A stretch of 5,452 nt of DNA from positions 1 to 5,452 of the forward strand of contig JAQSXW010000069.1 of the NCBI GenBank assembly GCA_029256465.1, written 5' to 3'. The notes under the pieces are model-generated. The model saw only the letters and a list, made by a program, of their open reading frames with translations. It ran no database searches and was not told the DNA's origin. Shown in pieces: positions 1 to 4,776 of the stretch (position 1 is the first letter of the stretch; the number at the start of each line of letters is the position of its first letter). The position numbers and the translations under genes are program-made. Origin of the DNA: Evtepia sp. Its GTDB lineage: Bacteria; Bacillota; Clostridia; Oscillospirales; Oscillospiraceae.

Positions 1-421
1 CCAAGAGGGCAATTACGTTGTAATCTTTTTTTAGCCTTGTCCGAGCGATCGCCATACCCAAGGCAACCGATACAGCATTAGAGGCATGCCCAGCAATGAA
101 TGCATCATGTTTCGATTCTGCTGGTTTTGGAAAGCCCGCCAGACCGCCAAAGCTGCGAATGGTTTCCATGAGTGCGTTGCGTCCGGTCAACATTTTATGA
201 ATATAGCATTGATGCCCCACATCGAATACTAAGCGGTCATAGTTGGTATCAAACACGCGGTGAAGAGCCACCGTTAACTCCACAATCCCGAAATTTGAAG
301 CCAAGTGGCCTCCTGTCTGCGAAACAACATCAAGTAGTCGGAAACGGAGCCTTTCACAGAGCGCTTGTGCTTCCTGGTCACTCATTTGATGCAGAGAGGA
401 ATATTCTCCTATTTCTAACAT
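1..421 (-). CDS. dxs: 1-deoxy-D-xylulose-5-phosphate synthase, N-terminal part (runs off left edge)
   Basis: Dxs is a cytoplasmic thiamine-diphosphate enzyme that condenses pyruvate and glyceraldehyde 3-phosphate to 1-deoxy-D-xylulose 5-phosphate, the first step of the MEP isoprenoid pathway. Only 140 codons of the usual ~620 are present. They carry the diagnostic N-terminal motifs: GGHLASNFGIVELT (37-50, His39 in the ThDP pocket), FDVGHQCYIHKMLTGR (66-81, His70), GGLAGFPK (92-99) and GHASNAVSVALGMA (111-124). The sequence stops just before the expected GDG cofactor motif. The usual GHSSTS stretch reads GHASNA here; I recall this variant from clostridial Dxs and do not treat it as damage. The ATG at 419-421 is preceded by a GGGAG Shine-Dalgarno at 429-433 with 7-nt spacing. 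It follows ispA by 34 bp with no visible terminator or promoter between, so it is probably the distal gene of the nusB-led operon. Placing it directly after ispA puts two isoprenoid steps together. Confidence 0.97.
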   Translation of the reverse strand, partial: MLEIGEYSSLHQMSDQEAQALCERLRFRLLDVVSQTGGHLASNFGIVELTVALHRVFDTNYDRLVFDVGHQCYIHKMLTGRNALMETIRSFGGLAGFPKPAESKHDAFIAGHASNAVSVALGMAIARTRLKKDYNVIALL

Positions 422-455
422 GAATGCTCTCCCTTTTTAGTAACAGACGGTTTTG

Positions 456-1331
456 TTATTTCTTCCGTTCCGCCAGCATCTCTGCCAACCAGCATAAGAA
501 TCCGCTCTCCTCATATTGCTTAATTTCCTCAACTGCCTCTTCGGTGAGCCTACGAACCATCTCTCGGCAGCCAACAATCCCTTTCAAAGTGACAAAAGTT
601 ACCTTCCCATTTGCTGCATCGGATCCTATCGGTTTCCCTAATTCCGCCTCATCTCCATCATAGTCTAAAATATCATCCTGAATTTGGAAGGCTAACCCAA
701 GCTTTTGGGCATAGATGGTTAATGCCTGCATCCGCTCCCCTTCCACATTGGCGGCAATGCAGCCCAACTGTACCGCTGCCTCAATGAGTTTTCCGGTTTT
801 CAGGGATTCAATGGTTTGAATCTGCTCAAAGGTGCTATCACGGTCAGTGGCAACCATATCCAAAATCTGTCCGGCGACCATTCCAGATGGCCCCGCCGCC
901 TCCGAGAGGCAGCGAACGGCTAATACAAGCTGATCCGTATGCAAACCAGGCGCTTTTGCCAGCACTTCAAACGCACTTGTGAGCAAGGCATCTCCTGCCA
1001 GAACAGCAGTTGCCTGTCCATAAACCCGATGGTTAGTCGGACGCCCACGGCGAAAATCATCGTCATCCATACAGGGTAGATCATCGTGGATCAAAGAGTA
1101 GGTGTGAATCATTTCCAGTCCGCAGGCGAACGAAAGAGCCTTCGTCACCTCCCCGCCGCAAAACCGACAGGAAGCTAACGTAAGGATTGGCCGAATCCGT
1201 TTTCCACCGGAAAGCAGACTATAGCTCATGGACTCCACTAAATTTCCAAAGGGCCATAAAGAGTCCACGTATTCCGCAATCGAACTTTCAATCCTTGCCT
1301 GATCTGCGGACAATTGTTCAGCATACGTCAT
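456..1331 (-). CDS. ispA: Short-chain polyprenyl diphosphate synthase (farnesyl/geranyl diphosphate synthase)
   Basis: This 291-residue cytoplasmic enzyme joins dimethylallyl diphosphate and isopentenyl diphosphate into geranyl and farnesyl diphosphate, precursors for undecaprenyl and quinone-type lipids. Visible motifs are GGKRIRP (42-48, diphosphate binding), the first Asp-rich motif DDLPCMDDDD (83-92) followed by RRGRPTNH, the KTGKLI segment (178-183), and the second Asp-rich motif QIQDDILD (216-223) followed by LGKPIGSD. The first Asp-rich motif has the two-residue insertion typical of bacterial (type II) FPP synthases, and Tyr78 lies five residues before it, both pointing to a short-chain product. 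Length matches IspA/YqiD of Firmicutes. The start ATG lies 3 nt after the xseB stop. A weak GAAGGG Shine-Dalgarno (1341-1346) lies inside the last xseB codons, so coupling to xseB translation is likely. A GGPP-length product cannot be excluded from sequence alone. Confidence 0.97.
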   Translation of the reverse strand: MTYAEQLSADQARIESSIAEYVDSLWPFGNLVESMSYSLLSGGKRIRPILTLASCRFCGGEVTKALSFACGLEMIHTYSLIHDDLPCMDDDDFRRGRPTNHRVYGQATAVLAGDALLTSAFEVLAKAPGLHTDQLVLAVRCLSEAAGPSGMVAGQILDMVATDRDSTFEQIQTIESLKTGKLIEAAVQLGCIAANVEGERMQALTIYAQKLGLAFQIQDDILDYDGDEAELGKPIGSDAANGKVTFVTLKGIVGCREMVRRLTEEAVEEIKQYEESGFLCWLAEMLAERKK

Positions 1332-1334
1332 AAT

Positions 1335-1574
1335 TTAATTCCCTTCAGACGGAGAAAATTCCGTTTCAATCGGCACTCCATCCGCTTTTGCCGTTAGTTT
1401 CATGACCTTTTGTTCTGCCTTATCCAAAAGTGCGGAACATTGCTTCATCAGTTTTGTCCCCTCTTCAAATAAAGAAAGGGCTTCTTCCAGCGGCTGATCT
1501 CCTCGTTCCAAAAGAGTCACAATTTCTTCCAATCGTCCCATAGATTGTTCAAAGGAAGGTTTTTTCTCTGCCAT
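1335..1574 (-). CDS. xseB: Exodeoxyribonuclease VII small subunit
   Basis: XseB is the small helical subunit of exonuclease VII. Several copies bind the C-terminal part of XseA to form the active complex, which degrades single-stranded DNA from either end to short oligonucleotides. The 79-residue product is of normal family length. It contains the characteristic two-helix pattern: SFEQSMGRLEEIV (7-19), then LLERGDQPLEEALSLFEEG (about 20-38), then MKQCSALLDKAEQKV to about residue 57, followed by a short polar tail. I chose the ATG at 1572-1574 because homology begins just after it and an AAAGGAG site lies 10 nt upstream at 1585-1591. An in-frame ATG at 1619 would add 15 non-homologous residues and lacks a good site. 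The gene overlaps the end of xseA by 26 bp in another frame, fitting coupled production of the two subunits. Confidence 0.96.
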   Translation of the reverse strand: MAEKKPSFEQSMGRLEEIVTLLERGDQPLEEALSLFEEGTKLMKQCSALLDKAEQKVMKLTAKADGVPIETEFSPSEGN

Positions 1575-2778
1575 GGTTAGAATGCTCCTTTCTCTCCGCG
1601 CGGCAAACAATTCTGCCATCGGCCATCTGAACGGTAAGTTCCTGCCCTATGTCAATCTGCCTAATCGAAGTCGCCAAAGCTCCGCCCTCTCCTATCACCA
1701 TAGAGTAGCCTCGTCCCAATACCTTTAAGGGGCTGAGGGCATCCAACGACGCTGCAAGGCGTCCAAAATGCGTGCGCTGCTCGGTGAGGGATCTTTCCAA
1801 GCCTCGGGTCAATTTCTGCTCCTGATAATCGAGAAGATGCCGAGATTCTTGAATCACAGGTAGCGGCTCTCGAAGCCAAGGACTTCTCTCTGCTCGATCT
1901 AAGATCCTTCTCCCTTCGGTTACCTTTTGGTGGAGCACTGTCTCCATTCTTGCCCTGATATGGGATAGCTGTCGGTTAAGGTCCTGACAATCCGGCACTG
2001 CCAATTCTGCTGCATTCGACGGCGTTGCCGCCCGCAGATCGGCAACATAGTCCGCGATGGTCACATCCGGCTCATGGCCCACTGCGGAGATGATTGGGAT
2101 TTCTGACTGATAAATTGCTCGCGCAACGGTTTCCTCATTAAAAGCCCAGAGGTCCTCCATAGAACCCCCACCACGACCAGTAATAATAAGATCAGCCGTC
2201 TTCCAGTGATTCACCATAAAGATGGCACGTTCAATTTCACCGGGTGCTTCCACCCCTTGCACACGAACAGGAACCACTATCACCTTTGCCAATGGATAAC
2301 GCATAGAAAGGACACGAATCATGTCTTGCACAGCCGCTCCTACCGGAGAGGTAATGACCGCAATCCGCTCCGGATACACTGGAATTGGTTTCTTATGTGT
2401 CTGGTCAAATAGGCCCTCCTTCTGAAGCTTTTCCTTGATTTGCTCGAAGGCTATATGAAGATCTCCAATCCCGTCCGGCATCATACGATTACAGTACAAC
2501 TGATACTGACCATCCCTAGGAAAGACCGTAACCCGGCCTCCCACAATGACGTTCATGCCATTTTCCGGACGAAAGCGCAATAAGGAAGCTTCCCTTCGAA
2601 ACATGACGCAGCGAATGCTGCCTTCTACATCTTTGAGTGAAAAGTAATGATGACCAGACGGATAGGTTTTATAGTTGGAAAGTTCACCTTGAATTAGTAC
2701 ATTGGACAGTAATCGATCTTCGTCTATGAGAAACTTAATATGATGATTCAGTTCAGAGACCGTCATCAGTTTACCCAT
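1549..2778 (-). CDS. xseA: Exodeoxyribonuclease VII large subunit
   Basis: XseA is the catalytic subunit of exonuclease VII, a metal-dependent single-strand-specific DNA exonuclease used in repair and mismatch correction. The 409-residue protein has an N-terminal OB-fold (about 1-105, including IQGELSNYKTYPSGHHYFSLKD) that binds single-stranded DNA. The catalytic domain follows (about 125-265) with SPVGAAVQD (144-152), GRGGGSMEDLWAFNEE (201-216), SAVGHEPDVTIADYVADLRA (231-250) and ATPSNAAE. Asp152, Arg202, His235 and Asp238 align with E. coli residues Asp155, Arg205, His238 and Asp241, which are important for activity. A helical, XseB-binding region follows, then the conserved LSPLKVLGRGYSM (348-360). 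The start at 2778 has AAAGGAG 7 nt upstream; an upstream ATG at 2796 and an internal one at 2766 are less well placed. It overlaps the TsaD-like gene by 8 bp and xseB by 26 bp. Confidence 0.97.
   Translation of the reverse strand: MGKLMTVSELNHHIKFLIDEDRLLSNVLIQGELSNYKTYPSGHHYFSLKDVEGSIRCVMFRREASLLRFRPENGMNVIVGGRVTVFPRDGQYQLYCNRMMPDGIGDLHIAFEQIKEKLQKEGLFDQTHKKPIPVYPERIAVITSPVGAAVQDMIRVLSMRYPLAKVIVVPVRVQGVEAPGEIERAIFMVNHWKTADLIITGRGGGSMEDLWAFNEETVARAIYQSEIPIISAVGHEPDVTIADYVADLRAATPSNAAELAVPDCQDLNRQLSHIRARMETVLHQKVTEGRRILDRAERSPWLREPLPVIQESRHLLDYQEQKLTRGLERSLTEQRTHFGRLAASLDALSPLKVLGRGYSMVIGEGGALATSIRQIDIGQELTVQMADGRIVCRAERKEHSNHGREKTFL
1585..1591 (-). promoter_or_regulatory. Ribosome binding site of xseB
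   Basis: The minus strand reads AAAGGAG, located inside the last codons of xseA and 10 nt before the ATG at 1574. It supports the internal start for xseB over the longer in-frame ATG at 1619. The spacing is slightly long. Confidence 0.7.
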
Positions 2779-3715
2779 GATTCCGCTCCTTTTCAAGCAT
2801 ACGAAACGCTAGAATTGCGACCCCCATTGCATTGTCTGTAGAATACGCTGCCTCTGCAAATAAAGCACCGTGTGATCTTCGCATCGTATCCCGTAAAAGG
2901 CGATTGGAGGCAACACCCCCTGCACAAAGAACAGGAAGCCCTGGATATTCAGACAACGCGTTTCTGGTTGCCACATCCACGGCATATAGAATGGAACCCA
3001 AGACAAAGCGGCAAATTTCAGCCGGACTTTCCCCTTGTTCCGCCAAAGCATTCATTTGATTTTCTATGCCAGAGAGGGAAAATTTCATCTTCTGCACCTT
3101 TACTGGAAAATACAACGCTTTTCTCGCTTTCAGTGACAGTGCATCCACTGCTTTTCCAGCGGGAAACGCCAAACCAAGCCGTTTCCCGGTACGGTCAATG
3201 AGTTGACCTGCAGAAATATCGCTGCTTCCACCGATTTGCTTTGCATGGACCAAAACCCCATCCGGCTCTACATAGAGAAGCTCTGTTGTCCCGCCAGACA
3301 GATGCCAAGCTAGATGTGGGTGGTCTAACAAATCCATATGACCAGCAGACCATGCTGCCGCCGCGACATGCCCTTGCTGATGAGAACATGGATAAAATGG
3401 TATTCCAATCACTTGTGCCAAGACACGACCCTGTGACTCTCCCGCCAAAAAACATGGCATATACGACCCTTCGACTTCTCTGGGTCTGGTACTGACTCCG
3501 ATCGCTTGTATGGATGTCGGAAGCCCAGCTCCCTTCAACGCCTCAATCAGATTGGGAAGCCGTTTGACATGCTGAAATAGCGCATCGCTTTGTCGAAGAC
3601 CCAGACTTCCCTCTGGAACGTCTAAGAGCTGCCCAATGTTTCTACCATTAGTTCCGTCAAAGAAAGCTACGGAAGTCGTATAGTTGCTGGTATCAATCCC
3701 CAGTGTAACCGTCAT
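2771..3715 (-). CDS. Kae1/TsaD-like (peptidase M22 family) protein, divergent paralog of unknown function
   Basis: The 314-residue protein has the ASKHA-type ATP-binding fold of the Kae1/TsaD (formerly O-sialoglycoprotein endopeptidase) family. Matching segments in order are GIDTSNYTTSVAFFD (6-20, first phosphate loop), HQQGH (112-116, the HxxxH metal ligands), LSGGTTEL (139-146), DRTGKRLGLAFPAGKAVD (174-191), FSLSGIENQM (212-221), LCAGGVASNRLLRDTM (263-278) and STDNAMGVA (292-300), where Asp294 is the third metal ligand. Key canonical features are missing. The CDET after the first loop is NYTT, and the GPGxxGSL region is replaced by STRPREVEGSYMPCFLAG (75-92). True TsaD makes the t6A modification of tRNA with TsaB and TsaE. 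This divergence, and the location between nusB and xseA, argue for a separate clostridial paralog whose substrate is not known to me. The ATG at 3715 has GGAGG 9 nt upstream. The gene overlaps nusB by 23 bp and xseA by 8 bp. Proteins of this kind are often labelled peptidase; no protease activity is evident. Confidence 0.9.
   Translation of the reverse strand: MTVTLGIDTSNYTTSVAFFDGTNGRNIGQLLDVPEGSLGLRQSDALFQHVKRLPNLIEALKGAGLPTSIQAIGVSTRPREVEGSYMPCFLAGESQGRVLAQVIGIPFYPCSHQQGHVAAAAWSAGHMDLLDHPHLAWHLSGGTTELLYVEPDGVLVHAKQIGGSSDISAGQLIDRTGKRLGLAFPAGKAVDALSLKARKALYFPVKVQKMKFSLSGIENQMNALAEQGESPAEICRFVLGSILYAVDVATRNALSEYPGLPVLCAGGVASNRLLRDTMRRSHGALFAEAAYSTDNAMGVAILAFRMLEKERNHG
2786..2792 (-). promoter_or_regulatory. 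Ribosome binding site of xseA
   Basis: The minus strand reads AAAGGAG, 7 nt before the ATG at 2778 and inside the last codons of the TsaD-like gene. It decides the xseA start, since the in-frame ATG at 2796 lies upstream of this site. Confidence 0.8.
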
Positions 3716-4172
3716 TGGAATGTTCCTCCGGAAATTCAGTTCTAACAAAAGTTCCCAGGATACCGTTAATAAAGGAAACCATGCTAGGTTCCTCATACTT
3801 TTTTGCAATCTCTACCGCTTCATTAATGGCAGCTCCATTCGGAATCTGAGTCATATACAGAATTTCGTACATGGCAACACGCATGATGGCGCTAGCAATG
3901 CGTGGAATCCGTTCAAACTTCCAATTAACAGCGTATTTACTAATGTATTCATCTAGCTCAGGGCCATGGTTCCCAACACCGCAAACCAATTCTTCAATGT
4001 ATTTTTTCTGCTTTACATCAGGATATTCCTCATATAAAGGATCTTCTCCTCTCCAGCTATCAAAACAAGTTTGGCTCAGCCGTTCCTCCAACAATTCTTT
4101 TGGAGACTGGGTGGAAAACCCCAACGAAAATGAGCAGTGCATTGCGAGTTCTCTTGCGGTAGTTCTGGTCAT
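3693..4172 (-). CDS. nusB: Transcription antitermination factor NusB
   Basis: NusB is a small all-helical RNA-binding protein. With NusE (ribosomal protein S10) it binds boxA of rRNA leader transcripts and assembles the antitermination complex on RNA polymerase. The 159-residue product begins with the typical TRTTARELAMHCSFSLGF helix. After an acidic insertion (about 24-55, with DPLYEEYPDVKQ) it continues with KKYIEELVCGVGNH (57-70), ISKYAVNWKFERIPRIASA (77-95), MRVAMYEILY (97-106), GAAINEAVEIAKKY (113-126) and SFINGILGTF (133-142). It is about 20 residues longer than the E. coli protein because of the insertion and a 13-residue polar tail. The ATG at 4172 has GGAGG at 4179-4183, 6 nt upstream. 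A promoter candidate lies about 55 bp upstream, making nusB the first gene of its unit. Its 3' end overlaps the TsaD-like start by 23 bp. Confidence 0.96.
   Translation of the reverse strand: MTRTTARELAMHCSFSLGFSTQSPKELLEERLSQTCFDSWRGEDPLYEEYPDVKQKKYIEELVCGVGNHGPELDEYISKYAVNWKFERIPRIASAIMRVAMYEILYMTQIPNGAAINEAVEIAKKYEEPSMVSFINGILGTFVRTEFPEEHSNDGYTGD
3725..3729 (-). promoter_or_regulatory. Ribosome binding site of the TsaD-like gene
   Basis: GGAGG on the minus strand lies 9 nt before the ATG at 3715, within the final nusB codons. It supports the start at 3715, where homology to the first phosphate loop begins, over the upstream in-frame ATG at 3808, which would add 31 unrelated residues. Confidence 0.8.
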
Positions 4173-4228
4173 AATTTTCCTCCGTTATTGGTGCAATGAG
4201 CGGAATAATCTATTATCGTATTTTCCCT

Positions 4229-4257
4229 ATTATATACATTCATTTTGAAAAAATAAA
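4229..4257 (-). promoter_or_regulatory. Candidate sigma-A promoter for the nusB operon
   Basis: On the minus strand a perfect TATAAT (-10, 4229-4234) is preceded by 17 bp and a weak TTTATT (-35, 4252-4257, three of six consensus bases) within a T-rich stretch. The predicted start would be near 4222, giving a leader of about 50 nt before the nusB ATG. It sits downstream of the asp23 terminator, where a new promoter is needed. The weak -35 is the main doubt. Confidence 0.65.
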
Positions 4258-4300
4258 CCCTTTCTTTCCTGTTAAGGTGAAATTTCATGAATTTACACTC

Positions 4301-4344
4301 AAAAAAGCACGCCTTCAAGACCGCAATCAGTCTGTCGGGCGTGC
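4301..4344 (-). terminator. Intrinsic terminator after asp23
   Basis: Read on the minus strand, a perfect 7-bp stem GCACGCC/GGCGTGC (4338-4344 with 4307-4313) encloses a 4x4 internal loop and a second 6-bp stem AGACTG/CGGTCT (4328-4333 with 4318-4323, one G-T pair) closed by an ATTG loop. Six T residues follow directly (4301-4306). It starts 24 bp after the asp23 stop. The hairpin and T-run are as expected for Rho-independent termination and would separate folD-asp23 from the nusB operon. Confidence 0.88.
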
Positions 4345-4368
4345 AAGTTTTTCGTCAATATTTCAGGT

Positions 4369-4743
4369 TTACTGTTTGCCGGATTTCTCAAAGGTGATGC
4401 CGCCCACCCGGATATTAACTGCACGCACGGTAAGTCCGCTAGTAGCCTCTACACTGGATGCAACTGCTTCCTGGACCTTTCTTGCCAGTTCCGGAACCGC
4501 AAAACCATATTGAATCATGATAGAAATGTTCAGTACTAGGCTATCCTCTTCTCGCTGAATCAGGACACCTCGGGTAAAGCTCTTCTTCCCCAGTAACTGT
4601 TCGCCCAGATTACCACCTGCTAAGCCAGTCACCCCTTCAATCTCCAAGGCGGCAGCACCTGCAATCATGGCCAATACGTCTTCCGAAATGTAAATGTCAC
4701 CGTTCTCTTCTGTGCGGGAGATGTATTCTCTACCTTCACTCAT
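4369..4743 (-). CDS. Asp23/Gls24 family envelope stress response protein
   Basis: The 124-residue protein belongs to the Asp23/Gls24 (DUF322) family, small proteins of Gram-positive bacteria linked to cell-envelope homeostasis; in Staphylococcus Asp23 is held at the membrane by a partner protein. The recognisable core is GDIYISEDVLAMIAGAAALE (15-34), IEGVTGLAGG (35-44), a variable middle with GVLIQREEDSLVLNISIMIQYG (59-80), and the C-terminal VPELARKVQEAVASSVEATS (83-102) and LTVRAVNIRVGGITFEK (104-120). No signal peptide or membrane segment is present. It is the positional equivalent of B. subtilis yqhY, which also precedes nusB. The ATG at 4743 has GGAGGG at 4750-4755, 6 nt upstream. It lies 33 bp downstream of folD, so the two are probably cotranscribed, and it is followed by a terminator. 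Its biochemical role is not established. Confidence 0.93.
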   Translation of the reverse strand: MSEGREYISRTEENGDIYISEDVLAMIAGAAALEIEGVTGLAGGNLGEQLLGKKSFTRGVLIQREEDSLVLNISIMIQYGFAVPELARKVQEAVASSVEATSGLTVRAVNIRVGGITFEKSGKQ

Positions 4744-4776
4744 ATGTATCCCTCCATATTTAGAATACTGTCAATA

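Larger units (their letters stand above)
4173..4368. other. Intergenic region between asp23 and nusB
   Basis: This 196-bp AT-rich stretch is the only sizeable non-coding region in the window. It holds the asp23 terminator (4301-4344), an imperfect 14-bp palindrome centred on CATG (4281-4294), the promoter candidate (4229-4257) and the nusB leader with its GGAGG site (4179-4183). I see no riboswitch, small ORF or tRNA in it. Confidence 0.8.

Noticed and set aside
1575..1619. Longer xseB start at 1619 adding 15 residues
   Set aside because: The extra residues do not fit the family, and the good AAAGGAG site lies downstream of that start, before the ATG at 1574.
2771..3715. Annotation of the Kae1-like protein as an O-sialoglycoprotein endopeptidase
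   Set aside because: This is a historical family label. The sequence shows an ATP-binding ASKHA fold with HxxxH metal ligands, and nothing indicates peptidase chemistry.
4179..4206. Possible small hairpin in the nusB leader pairing CCG with CGG of the Shine-Dalgarno
   Set aside because: Only 3-bp and 4-bp stems separated by mismatches are formed, too weak to propose as a regulatory RNA.
4301..4355. The asp23 terminator acting as a plus-strand terminator (AAGTTTTT follows the hairpin on that strand)
   Set aside because: No plus-strand gene exists in the window to need it. The uninterrupted T-run lies on the minus-strand side. Incidental bidirectional activity is possible but unsupported.
4746..4774. 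Perfect TTGACA (-35-like) on the minus strand just after the folD stop
   Set aside because: No acceptable -10 lies 16-18 bp downstream (GGATAC at 17 bp), and transcription would start inside asp23. The match is probably chance.
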